Under the pieces are notes generated by a model that had not been told where the DNA came from, ran no database searches, and was given only the letters and a program-made list of their open reading frames with translations. The position numbers were made by a program, and so were the translations under genes. A DNA stretch of 64,000 nt from Thelonectria olida (taxonomy: Eukaryota > Ascomycota > Sordariomycetes > Hypocreales > Nectriaceae): NCBI GenBank assembly GCA_020736575.1, contig JAGPYM010000013.1:310001-374000 (forward strand), in the 5' to 3' direction. The stretch's first letter is position 1, and each line of letters begins with the position of its first letter. This document shows, piece by piece, positions 47,801 through 58,996 of the stretch.

Positions 47801-50083
47801 CAAAGCCAAGTCCATCTACGTCGAATATGCCGCCGCCTACCCACGCGCTGTGTATATGATGCGACGAGAGTCTGAACGAAACATGCTCTTCAAGGGTTTC
47901 TTGGAAGAGATGTTGAGGAACAAAGTGGCCTCGAAGCACGACTGGACTCATTATCTGATTACGCCCCTGCAACGTCTCCAACGTTACATCCTCTTGCTTG
48001 AGAGCGTCGAGCACAAGATGATTGGCGACAGCGAGGAGAAGATCAACCTCGGCAGGGCCATTGGCGAAATCAAGACGGTGACGCATGAATGCGATGCCAA
48101 GGTGGCAGAGATGAACAAGCGAGTGGAGATGATGGACCTTAATAGGATGCTCGTCCTTCGACCGGGCTTCCACTCTGTCCTGAATCTTGACCACTTGGGT
48201 CGCGAGTTGATCTACCAGGGTGAACTGCTGAGAATGGGCGTGAGAGGTGTGAAATGGGTCGACGTGCACGCCTTGCTCTTTGACCACTACTTCATCCTGG
48301 CCAAAGCAATCATCCCGAGGGACGGAAAGGGTGAGAAGAAGTTTGATGTTTCCAAAGAGGTGAATATACCCCCATCCGGACCACGGCGATCATATTAACT
48401 AACATTCACTAGCCGATCCCCATGCCTCTCCTTTTCCTTGAGAGCATGAACGACGAGCCGATCACGAAGCAGAATCGTATCGCAGCTCCCCTTGGCAGAG
48501 CTCAGGTGCCAGCCCAAGCCGGCAACCAGCTTGCCAAGGTAGCGACCAACGCGAGTGGTCGGCCTGGCCTGGAGCATGTTCCCACGGGCTCCTCAACGGG
48601 CTCGGCAAACCAAGACGGCGACGCTAAGATTTTGTATCCGTTCAGGGTCAAGCACTTGGGCCACGACGTGTACACACTCTTTGCATCGTCGGCTCGAGAA
48701 CGTGCCGACTGGTGCAACTGGATTATCGAGACCAAGACCAGACACGCCAAAGCCCTCTTCTCCCAGAATGCCGAGCCGTTCCGACTTCGAGTGCTTGCCG
48801 ATGCTTCTTTCCACTACGACGCCGCGTCCCCGCTTGCGAGGTCTGTGGGTGTCCCCGTCAAAGGAACACCCCTCGACCGAGCCATCCAGGAGCTGGAGAG
48901 CGTTCTTGGCTCTGCCCAAGCAATTCCAGCAGTGTGCAGGGCCCAGGTGAACTGTGCCACCGGCTTCACGGCCTTTGGAAAGTCTGTCATTGCCATCGGC
49001 ACTGACTACGGCGTCTACATTTCCGACCCTTCCAATCCTCGAGGATGGCAACGTGTAAGTTAACCTGCACCTTGGCGTTTATTATCGACCATGACTGACA
49101 TACTCTTTTAGACTGTGCAAGTTACGAGAGTAACTCAGATCGCGGTGCTAGAGGAGTTCTCCGTGTGCTTGCTCATTGCGGACAAGAACCTCATCTCATA
49201 CCCCCTGGATGTGATTGCCCCGGTATCTGAGTTCTCGAACCCCATCAACGACAGCCCAAAGCGAGCCCCGCAGAGACTCGCCAAGGATGTCACTTACTTT
49301 GCCACAGCCAAGATGAAGGATCGCATGCTCCTATTCTACAAGCGCAAGGAGGGCTTGCACACTTCATTTAAGGTGCTGGAACCGATTCTGCACAAGTCTA
49401 CGGAAAAGAAATCTCGACTCTTTGGACGAAGGCCTGGTGGCGGGAACACCGATACCTTCCGCGACTTTGACGAATTCTTCTTCCCGACCGAGTGTTACTC
49501 TCTCAGCCTATTCCAAACATACATTGCTGTGTCAACCGCCAAGGGAATCGAGTTGCTCACGCTGGACAAGAAGCAACCGGTTTCTATTCCCGACTTGAAG
49601 GAAGCCGCTATCGCCAACATTGCCAGCCGCATCCAAAACCAACGACCCCTGGGAATGTTTAGGTTGAATGAGAACGAGTTTATTCTTACATATGAGGACT
49701 GTGCCGTCTACGTTGACAAGCACGGCGATGTCAGCAGAACCCTCATCATGGAGTACACTGGCAAACAGAAGAAAGCTCGTGGTGCCACCATGTACGGCCA
49801 GTACCTACTACTCTTTAACGAGGATTACGTCGAGGTTCGAAACGCCGAGAATGGCCGACTCCGACAGATCATTGCAGGCCGCGACGTTCGCGTGCTCGAC
49901 TACGGGGTTAGAGGTCCCACGGGAGGCATCTCAAACCCGCAGCAGAATGGCCACGCGAGGACGTCGAGCGCTGGCAGTGAGGGCTCCAAGGGAACCGTCA
50001 AGATCGCCATGAGCCATCCTGAGCTTCCAGGCAGGCAGATTGTCCTGGAGATGCTGCTCAACGACGGTCATACGGAGAAATAA
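44802..50083 (+). CDS. ROM2: Rho1 guanine nucleotide exchange factor (Rom2/Rgf-like; DEP-DH-PH-CNH)
   Basis: Rom2-type GEFs activate Rho1 at the plasma membrane in the cell-wall integrity pathway. Exons are 44802-48359, 48413-49054 and 49112-50083, all phase 0, for about 1723 residues. Residues 1-720 are disordered and rich in Gln, Ser, Pro and Tyr. A DEP-like domain lies at about 780-850 (IEEALINLFTDKIPMMNV). The DH catalytic domain spans about 910-1105 (ILHEIVTGEENYIKQL, then the signature helix YLITPLQRLQRYILLLE). A PH domain lies at about 1125-1305, with a long Ala/Pro/Gln insert after exon 2 begins. The C-terminal CNH domain covers about 1365-1700 (FGKSVIAIGTDYGVYI; FDEFFFPTECYSLSLF). 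ATG 44802 is the first in-frame ATG; the frame is open upstream but has none. Confidence 0.93.
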
Positions 50084-51020
50084 AGAATCCACACAAACAC
50101 AAAAGGTGGCTCACGAAGATTCACGACTTGCACGAGAAGGGAAACCGTGAAATGAACGGGATACGATGCGAAGGAAAGGATATATCATGTTTTCAATCTT
50201 CTTTTTTATTCTGCGCTGCGCGCGATAGAGCATCTGGGACGTGACTCACGAAAAGCTCTTTCAGCAGCCCTTGTATATTTCAGCTTTGGCATTTTCTCCT
50301 TCTTCCGTTTTTAGACCATTGGAGGGTCAATTTTGGGCATTTTTCTTTGCCCCTTTTACGAGGCTGATATCCGATTGGAGGTGCTGGGGCTTATTGCTTG
50401 GATGTGACGAGGAGATGGGCGGGATGGACTCACTGAGTGTGGCGTTGGTGCTGGTGGACAGGAGGAGGAGGGCAGAGTTAGGAAGGGCGGTGGTATGGCA
50501 TGGATGGATGATGATATGATGTAGGAGATGAGGGTCGAGAACGAATGAAAGACGAATGTGATTACCAAATTCAAGTCTTGTGATGCACATACAATTCAGG
50601 AGGTTAAGAAGGTCACTGTGTAACGGACGGAAACAAGAGACTTTGTATAGCTCTACCCATGAACCCCAGCTAGGTTGTGCATAGTTGCATCTTCTAAACA
50701 GAGAACACCAAATCATAATAAGAGAGAGCCAATATCTTTGAGCTAGCTATCCTCGGATTGAGACTGCACATTGAGTGGCACACCTCCCAGGAGGACATAC
50801 ACGAGAACTGCATCCCACTCACATGTATATCCGTAGCTCGCAGCAAAAAGACCAAAAAGACGGCACTTTCACACAACCTTTTAGGGGTTTTGATTGCTCG
50901 CGCGAGTTTTTTGCTTCATTTCCAGGTTGACCCTTTCAGCTCAGCATGGGAGAGCCGGATGGATGGCCGTGCACAAGAAAAGGGCCTGGTGGAGAATGAA
51001 GGGGCCTTGTAAGGGTTTGT
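50084..51020. other. Convergent 3' spacer between Rho1 GEF and pyruvate carrier
   Basis: No gene is recognised. The short open frames at 50241-50716 on both strands have no family resemblance. Confidence 0.45.
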
Positions 51021-51816
51021 CTAGGCCTTGACAGCCTCCTTGGCCTCCTTGACCTCCTCCTTGACCTCCTCGACGAGGCTCTCCTTGTGGCTGGAGTTGT
51101 AGATGGCGATGCGGGAGATTTGCACGAGGCCGACGATTCCGAGGAAGAAGTTGACGGCGGCGAGGCTGCGCAAGAGTTAGCTATAATTTGGTTCTTGTAC
51201 GTGTTGTTCATGCCCCGTTATCAACGTTGGCAGAAGGGAGACGCACAGGATGTTCTTGGGTTTGATGATCAGGCACCATCGGGTCCAGATGAAGCCCGTG
51301 CAGGTCAGGGCAAAGTTCTGGGTAAAGGAGAGCTTCTCGGCGGGGCGCGCGAAGTCGGAGATGCCGGCGATGACGAGAGCCCACTGCGGTTTGGAGTCAG
51401 CACATGTACTTCGGACGTCGCAATGTTCTTGAGCTTGGAGTTTTCGTCGGGGAATCGGATCTTGTAGGGAGAGATGGTCATCGAGCCATCTGTTGAGCCG
51501 GTGGGAACGGGGATGCGCGACGACGAACCTTCATGACAGGAGCCCTGCAAGCAGACAACATGGTTAGCTAGCTGAACCACAACGAGGCGGTCGCCGACGC
51601 AAACACTCACCAGAAATGCACAGTCTTGAAGCCAATCTCGCTCTCCCACATGCGCTTGAACCACGACTGCTGCTGCTGCTGGGCGCCGGCGCCGTCGGTG
51701 CTCTGCCACCGGCGGCTCTGCTGGCGAAAGGCCTGGCGGGCGTGCGCGCCAATCGTGGCCTGGCGGAAGGCCGGGCGGGACGCGCGCAGGAGCATGCTGG
51801 CGGACGACGAGGCCAT
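51021..51816 (-). CDS. MPC2: Mitochondrial pyruvate carrier subunit (MPC2-type)
   Basis: MPC proteins form heteromers in the inner mitochondrial membrane that import pyruvate. Exons on the minus strand are 51816-51611, 51544-51529 (16 nt), 51383-51247 and 51165-51021, in phase, for 167 residues. The first 45 residues are basic and Ser/Arg-rich (LLRASRPAFRQATIG, FRQQSRRW), a mitochondrial presequence. The family core follows: GFKTVHFWAPVMK, WALVIAGISDFARP, EKLSFTQNFAL, FIWTRWCLIIKPKN and LLAAVNFFLGIVGL. The WAPVMKW form and the RP..KLS..QN motif fit MPC2/MPC3 rather than MPC1. The C-terminus is a charged Lys/Glu helix (EEVKEEVKEAKEAV), longer than in yeast. Transcription is divergent from the complex I B8 gene. 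Confidence 0.92.
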
Positions 51817-52555
51817 ATTTCTGCTGGAATGCTATGCGTCAGCGGGTTTGTGAATGGGATGTTGAAGCCTTTTCTGGTGTAACTGGACGGGAGCTTGAGA
51901 AGGGGAAAAAAAAAAAAAACGGGCTGGAGGTTTGGGATGCGTACCTTCTTGATGGCCGGGGGATTAGAGCAACAGAGGTGTGGTTGTCCGACGAGGGGAA
52001 AGGCTTTCTTTCTTGGAGGGGAGGAAAGAAGTCGATCTCTTCGTTTTCCCTTGAGAGAGAGATATCACCCAGCGAGCAGCTCACTGAAGAAGTTGTGTTG
52101 GGGGGGTTCGTTCGTTCCTCGGGAGGTCGGTGATTGATGTCCCGTATGGGGTAATCGAGTCTTGTGTACCTCGCTGCGCCGCGGCGCTGCAGCCGGCGAC
52201 GGAGTAGCGGCTACTTGCGACAAAAGCATCGGTGGCCCGGGCGGAATGCGGAACACGGACGCCGGAGTTAAACCGCCACATTTTGGCCTGCCATGACCCC
52301 ACACTCAACCGTTCCCACACCACAACCACCCCGTCATCGGCACATTTGCACAAAAGGCCATGACGACCCCAGCGCTTACCTAATCGCGCGCCCTTTATGC
52401 AAGCTTGCACAACTCCAGACCCGACACCTTCTCACGCGCCAATTGCGGGAAGGCTTGCCAACCAAAAGCTCGCAATTACCTAGCAGCCCCCGGCCGGACG
52501 TCTCTCTCACGAACCCTCCAACGCAAAGCAGCCCACGCACGCCCAGCAAACGAAC
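51817..52555. promoter_or_regulatory. Shared divergent promoter of MPC2 and complex I B8 subunit genes
   Basis: A 739 bp intergenic segment separates two nuclear genes for mitochondrial inner-membrane proteins transcribed in opposite directions. It contains an A14 run at 51906-51920. No gene is seen in it. Confidence 0.55.
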
Positions 52556-53065
52556 ATGTCTGCCAAGTACGCCTTCACGCAGTCCCTCCGCGAGGTCCGC
52601 TTCCTCTTCTGCCAGACGTCGGAGCAGAGCGCGGCTGTCCGGTACGTTCTTTTCCTCCAACGATGCCCGCCTCCCTCCCCCCCCTCGAACGGCCGAATGA
52701 ATCGAGCAATTGATGGTCGTGCAACGACTTCCAACAGGCCCAATTGACCCAATTGGGTTCCTCCCGCAAAGAACAGCTGGGCTGACCCGCTGCAAACAAC
52801 AGATCATTCCTCACCCGAGCGTACCCTACCATGAAGCGCAACAACCCCAACATCCCCATCCTCATCCGCGAGGCCGCCGGCACCCAGCCCAAGGTGTACG
52901 CCCGATACGGTTCGTATTCTTCGCTGAGTACTACGCAATGCCGTAAAGCTGACTGTGCCCCCCAAAAAAACAGAGCGCGGAACCGAAAAGTCGCAGATCC
53001 TCGAGGGCTTGTCCGACAAGGAGATTGAGGACACCGTCAGTGGCCTTGTCAAGGCCTCGCAATAA
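52556..53065 (+). CDS. NADH:ubiquinone oxidoreductase B8 subunit (NDUFA2, 10.5 kDa)
   Basis: This is an accessory subunit of respiratory complex I with a thioredoxin-like fold, of the L51/S25/CI-B8 family. Exons are 52556-52641, 52803-52909 and 52974-53065, in phase (AAVR/SFLTR and RYE/RGTEK), for 94 residues, the normal family length. The N-terminus LREVRFLFCQTSEQSAAVR carries the usual Arg and single Cys. The middle AYPTMKRNNPNIPILIREA is diagnostic for B8, followed by QPKVYARYERGTEK. A C-terminal helix follows (LSDKEIEDTVSGLV). No cleavable presequence is visible, as is common for this subunit. The genomic extent of the introns is normal for ascomycetes. Confidence 0.94.
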
Positions 53066-53728
53066 GGGCATATTCGAAAAAGTCTGGGACAGAAGAGAGA
53101 AACTAGAAGGATATTTTTTTTGGGAACAACGAGAACGAGGCGAGGAGGGATATCAAATTTCGGGACTTGCGATGGGATAGAAAGAGACAGCGGAGAGGTG
53201 TAACGATTACCATGTACATACACATTGGGTGTGGAAAAGACAAACGAAGCAAGCATTGTATCACCCCAAAGGCCATAATTGCTCCATGTTCACTGTCTGG
53301 CTGTTGCTGCGGCTCTGAGGCAGGGCTCTGCAAAGAGGTGACCCGAGACAGTCATGTACAAGAACTGCATCTGTTCACATGGTGTCTCGACACATGTTCA
53401 TATCACGCATGCACTATATAATCTCGAAGAAAATCTACCCCTCAAGGTTGTATTTCGTTCCTATCATACTGCGCGTTCCTGAGCACCATCTCCGCTGATG
53501 ATTGGAAGAAAAACCGTCGTGAGAGAAAACAGTGAATCAACCACGGTTTTCCCTGGTCTCTGAGCAAGTGGTGTATTGAGCGTCTTCAGCTTGCCCTTCG
53601 GAGACATTCCGATTGCGAGATGCACCAGGTCATCCCCCATCCCCAACCCGACCGAATCCGCCTAAAGAACCATCTTGGTATTCATCTCGCTCAGCCTTTC
53701 CTGATCATCACCTCCCTAGTATTGCCAC
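53066..53728. other. Convergent 3' spacer
   Basis: This region lies between the stop of the complex I gene and the stop of the large minus-strand gene. No gene is recognised. Confidence 0.45.
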
Positions 53729-56700
53729 TTATCTGTTAATCGGCGAGGTTCCCTTGCTCCCAGGGCTCTTCTTCCCCCACAATGACGGAGTGCTGGACTT
53801 GGACAATGCTCGCTCGCGAGGAGCAGGAAGCGACGGCCAGTCCTCCTCGGTCACATTGGCCTTCTTCTCTGTCCCGGGCGTCTTTGGTTCCTGAGGCTGT
53901 TCGGGAGTCGGAGTGTCTTTGCCCTTGCCCTTGCCACGCTTGGGAGTCTTGACGTTTGTCTTCTTTGCCACTGTGGAAGACGAATCGTTGGCTTCGGTGT
54001 TTTGCTGTTCATCATGAGGCGCTTTCTTGTCATTCTTGGCTTCAAGAGGTGGTCGTGATCCGGCATCGACCAAAATGGGACTGCTGGATTCCGTGAAGTC
54101 CTTGGCTCGAGGGTTCAATCGACTGCCTCCCAGCGGAAGGGGGAACCTGGTGGAGACATTCGTAAACACGTTCACGTCCTTGGATTTGGCACCATTGGAG
54201 CAGTCAAAGGGTACGTCTGAGGATGGCGGCGCCACTCGTGTGTCAAGTCGCTCCTCTGCCACCGAGGGCTGCGTCACCAGCGGTCGGCCCTTACGCTTCT
54301 TCCCCATGCGTAGCGAGCCTCCTGCGCCCTGTCGAAACCCGATCGAGCGACCTGGGCCTTCCTGACTCATACTTTGTGAGTTCTGGGCGCTGTCTTGAGT
54401 GGACAGGTTGTTTGAGTGGGCAGGTGGGCTTTGGTCTCTATCCAGCTTCGCGTTCCTCGCGGCCTCGTGGCAGGATTGTTGGAAGGCGGCTGCGTGAAGA
54501 CGCTTGGTAGGCGACCTTGAAGATGGTCGTGAGTTGCGAGGAACTGAGTGGTATGAGGAAGCCCCAAAGGTTTGGCCTGATGAGTCTCGGAGACCGTTGG
54601 CTCTTCTCAGCGATGTCAGGGCGGTCTCAATTCCCGCAGGGAGGCTTTCCAGTGTATCGACTCGACCCTCATTGTTTTGCTTCCACTTCTTGTTGCTCTT
54701 CTTCTTGTTCTTTCGGGTGCCTTCTCCGCTTTGGTTGCTTGCGCTTTCGCCTTCAGCAGGCTTGGTGGAAGTAGACGAGCTCATAGAGACGGGCGTGCTC
54801 ACTCTGGAGTTCTGGCCGCTCCGATCGCGGTGACAATTGTCCTCCATGATGGCAACGGGAACATATTTGTTTCGCTTCTTTCCTTTGTGGGGAGGGGGGT
54901 TGGCCATTGTCGGCTCCGTTGTAGTCGGGGTTGTATTCGTCTTGGCGTCATGTTCGACAGGCAGGTTCGCAGTCTGAAGAGCCTTCTGAGGTCCCTTTGG
55001 TGAATGCGACGGAGAGTCGGCTTTGGGGGGGTCATCGAGGACCACTGAGTTGCCGTCAAGTGAGTTGTCGTTAACTGAGCTGCCGGTTTCTGGTGTGAGG
55101 ATGACGGGCCCGCAAGCTGACTTCTCAGATTCATCATCGCTGCTCGCATCATTCTTCTGTGCCGGCGGAGAGCTGTCGGGCTTGGTGTCCGTCTTGCAGG
55201 TGCATGCTGCTGAAGCAGCACTAACCTTGCGAGGATCCAAGGGCATAGGGATTCTCGCCCATTCTCTTCGCCGTTCGTTGATCTCCTTGTGGGTGTAGAG
55301 ACTTGGGGTTCGAGTGTGGGAAGGTTGGCTTGGGAGGCGAGAGTGAGAAGATGGAGTGTCCTGAGGAACTGGCTGACGCTCAGCTTGAGTCTCTTGGGTC
55401 TGAGTGGCCATCTCAGGCTTCAACTCTTGGGCAGTGAGGCTGGGTTCATCGCTGCTGGTGGTTTCGGATGCTTGTTCAGGCTTCACCTCCTGGGCAATCA
55501 GGCCAGGTCCATCGGTGCTGTCCGTTTTGGAGACATCTTCAGACCTCTTCTCTTCAACCTGACTGACAGCATCATCGTTCTGGTGCTTGGTCTCGCTTGA
55601 CTCTCCCTTGACCTCGCTGTGAACATCTGAAGCGGCACTGGATTCAGAACTGGATTCAGAGTTGCTTGATAGATCTGATCGTGGCTTGTCCACGACAGGC
55701 TTCTTCGGAGAACCACGCTGGCGATGTTTGCCGGTCGGGCCCTTGCTGGAATCACTGTCCGGCTTCCCACTGACAGAATGGTGAATGGCATCCGCGACTG
55801 GCTCTCCAGTTTGCCGGCTTGCTTCAACTTGTCCAGTAGACTTCTTCGAAGTGGTAGGTCGAGACACAGCGGGAGCTTGCTGATGGAAGGAGCCTGTGCG
55901 TTGCCGTTGGTGGGCCTGCTCGCGGTCGTGGAAAGGTTGCATAGGATATGGGGGCTGAACAGGATGGAATGGACGAGCGAAGCCTGGCTGGGCCATGTTA
56001 CCACCTGTAGGAACGAGAGGTTGGCCTGCGAATCCCCCGAGACCGACATGCATGTTAGGAACCTGCACGCTGGGCTGCCCATGCTGCAAGGTAAGATAGC
56101 CGAGATGGACACCCCCTGCGGCACCAGGGTGAGCCATAGGCAGCGGCTGGTCCATCGAAGGGTGGGCGTAGCCAAATTGAGGGAATGAAAGCTGCTCGGG
56201 CGCTCCGTTCCTTGAGTGGTGGCTCTCGGCGGATGTCTTTCTTGACTTTGCGAAGTTCGCACCTGAACCAACACCAATCCACTTCGATTTAAGGACGGGC
56301 TGAATGGAGACGGAGAGTGCTTTCTCGGGAAGATCGCCCTGTGAGAATGCCAGGGCTTGGCCAACAGAGTGCTCGTCGAAGAACCGGACGATGAAAGTCA
56401 GTACAACGGAAGACGGAGTCTGATACACTTCTTCGACATTGCCGAATCGGTCGGCCAATCCAAACTTGAGATGAGTCTTGATATCGGCCGTATGATCTGG
56501 CCTGTGGGTATTGACCCTGACAAAGACACTGCGGTTTCTGTTGTTGCAGTGGAAGCAGTTGCAAGGGACGTATTCATTGCTAACATGACCGCTATCGTTG
56601 GGACAGGGGTCGGCGTTGCGTCTAGGCTGTTGAGATCCGACGCTCTGGCGGCGCCAGGAGTTGTTGTTGTTGTTGTTTCCGCTCGACATTCCCTGGCCTC

Positions 56701-58875
56701 CGTGAGTCTGGAAGGCATGCAGAGTTGCGTTTCTCTGGTCGTGTTGACCACGTCGATTTCCCTTGGGAGGACGAGGTTGGCCGCGTTGGCTACCGTTTCG
56801 GTTGGGAGTGGGAGCTGTGACGTGAGCTTCTCTGTTAGGTGGCTTGTTTGTCGACCATTGTGGTTCATTGTTGTTGATGCGGTTGTTAACATAGGTTCGG
56901 CAAGGGGGAAAGCCTGCAACCACGGGTTTGGGAGGAGGCGGCATATGTTGACGACGACCAAGTTGGCCGTGAGTAGGCAAGAGAGGCTGTGGCTCGGTAG
57001 TCTCGGCTTGGCCATGGGCGGCATAAGGCATAGGACCCGAAGAATTAGTCGTAAAGGGAGGGCTCTGGTTGTACATTGGCCTATCATGTGTCCCGTCGTC
57101 TGTCGGAATGGTTCCTTGAGCACTAGTCGGAGGGTTCGGGGGATACGGAGGAGACGACTGCTGGGGAACAACCATCATGTATTGATCACTTCGCTGCTCG
57201 CCATCGGCCTCCAATCCCCTGGGCGGAGCGAACGGGCCCTGGACCTCTGCTGTCCCAAATCCCATGCTCGGCTCCGGGGCTGATTTCTATTCAGCTCGTG
57301 GTTGAACCGTCGATGGACGCGCTGGCTGAATCACAGGGTCCGGGAGGCGCCGAGGGCCGCCTCTGAATGCTGTTGGGTTTGTAGTGAGTTCAGAATAGTC
57401 TAGAATGGCCGATGGAGGGAGTGATCTTGCCCTCGAATTGTCCTGAGCTTGTCGCTTGACCTTGGTGGGAGTGTAGGCATCGTACTCCTCTGGAACATGA
57501 ATCGCGATAGGTCCAACGTTGCTGTTTGGCATCGGGGGTGTGATGGAGTGAGCGTCACCTGCATCGTCGAGAGGTTGTGCTGGAGGGGAGACAGAACCCT
57601 CTGATGGAGATGCCGTCTTGTCACTTGTCTCGGAAGGGGTCTTTGATGCGGTGTCTTGTGAGCTGCTATCACTTGCAGACCGAGACCGACGGGAGCGAGG
57701 GGGTGGGAGAGGTCTGCTGCTGCCATTTGCGATGACTATTCCGTTGTATGGCGGCTTAGGGGGCTTTGGAGGAGCAGCTCCGGCGGCTGCGGCAGACTTC
57801 TGCAACGCTTCAACGGTACATCCGCTGCCAAAACTCTGCATGGGATGGACTCCAGGGACCCAACCCGGCGGGGGCATGTAGTAATGGGCGCCATTGTGGG
57901 TGTAGACGGGAGGTGGTGCATTTCTCGACGCTGGGGAGCAGTGATGAGATCGAACCTCGGGAGGCGAGGGAAGGCCATTGGGTTGGAAGACCTTTTCCCC
58001 TGCTGTGCGGAAGTTAGTATCCGAAAGTGTAAAGAAGGATCAAATAGTTTGAACATACCCAGCCAGTTCTGAAGCTCGTTGTTGCGGCACGATGTCATGA
58101 GATCGGTTGGTGTGTGGTCACCAAGGCCTTCTCCAGCCAGGAGCAGAGCTCGCCGATGCTTGAGAGCATTCGCAATCAGTGGCATAGCATCATCGTTGAC
58201 ATTACCAATAGACTGCCAATCTTCCATGCTGAGAAGAGGAATGACAGGACCCTGAGACTCGTCCCATCGGATGAGCTTGGTCTTGTTCTCGTCGCTCTCA
58301 GCCCACTTGTCAGCCCAGTAGCCGATGTGAACGGCGGTCTCGGCGAGGACATCCTTCTTGATGAGCTGGTTCTCATGATGGAGGGTGTTAATAACATTCC
58401 AAAGATTCAGAGCGCCATACTTGTAGAGATCGTCAGCATCAAAGTATTTCCACAGATCATCCCAGGACTGAAAGAGACCCATCTCCTTCATGTGGTCCCA
58501 GTAGATCTTTCGGAGCGAGTTACAGGCAGCCTGAATCTCATCCTTGGACCAGAGATGGATTCGCCGCTGAGGGTCGGCGTGCTTGATTGACTTGAAGGGA
58601 CGAGTGCCATTCTGGGTCGAGAAGATGGCTTTCGCTTCAGACTTGGGCTTTGTGTAGAAACCGACAGGAAGATGATCCTCCACATAGGTCTCCATGACAC
58701 CTTGTGAGCCAGGAGTCTCAAGCATTCTGTAGAGGATGGGCAGGCCATTCGGGTAGAACTTGTTGAAAACCGCCCGCTGGCCTGGCGGGCGATCGTTGGC
58801 GTACACACGTGGGATGTTGGCCTGGTTGAAGACGGGCGCCTGGTGCCGTCCCGGCCCGGGGAAGGACGGAGCCAT
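53729..58875 (-). CDS. Large unrecognised protein, Cys-rich/RRM-like centre, frame interrupted by one TAG
   Basis: I do not recognise this protein. Exon 1 is 58875-58059; the intron uses donor GTATGT and branch CTAAC, with acceptor at 58003-58004 or 58000-58001. The second exon runs to a TAG at 57289-57287. The same frame continues after seven more codons into an ATG at 57265 and a 1178-residue frame ending at 53729. Only 21 bp separate the halves, so one gene is far more likely than two. The N-terminal 270 residues look folded (NKFYPNGLPILYRMLE, RIHLWSKDEIQAACNSL). Next come Pro/Ser-rich disorder and a Cys cluster (YVPCNCFHCNNRNRS). An RRM-like segment follows (SVFVRV..LADRFGNVEEVY..VVLTFIVRFF). 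The rest is low complexity, ending near EEDWPSLP. It may be an RNA-binding protein. A phase-1 intron (57280-57558) would give about 1603 residues and readthrough about 1696. Confidence 0.7.
57280..57558 (-). other. Candidate intron removing the in-frame TAG
   Basis: Donor GTGACG (after GATGCAG) at 57558-57553 and acceptor ATCAG at 57280 are both phase 1. Joining them keeps the long frame open and removes the TAG at 57289-57287. A GCTGAAT branch-like site lies about 11 nt before the acceptor. The donor is weak and the removed segment itself reads like protein, so the model is plausible but unproven. Confidence 0.35.
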
Positions 58876-58883
58876 GGCGTTTC

Positions 58884-58996
58884 CTTGAGAGCCGTCAGTC
58901 GTCGGTCAAAAGAGCATGCTATTTTGCGGGAAGAGGGGCGAGGGAGTCCGACAAGTCGAAGGAGCTCGAGGAGGCAAAGCAAGAAATAGAACTTAC
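58884..58996 (-). other. Probable 5'-UTR intron of the large unrecognised gene
   Basis: A GTAAGT donor (58996-58991), a GACTGAC branch and a CTCAAG acceptor at 58885-58884 lie just before the ATG at 58875. The upstream exon would read in frame with the ATG but has no in-frame ATG of its own (only a TTG), so the intron is placed in the leader. Confidence 0.5.

Noticed and set aside
46974..48287. 437-codon open frame on the minus strand inside the Rho1 GEF gene
   Set aside because: It is antisense to the DEP and DH domains, which are clearly the real coding sequence. Its translation has no recognisable family and follows from codon bias of the sense strand.
53729..57265. Treating the large minus-strand region as two independent genes
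   Set aside because: The halves share one frame and only 21 bp lie between the stop and the next ATG, leaving no room for a terminator and promoter.
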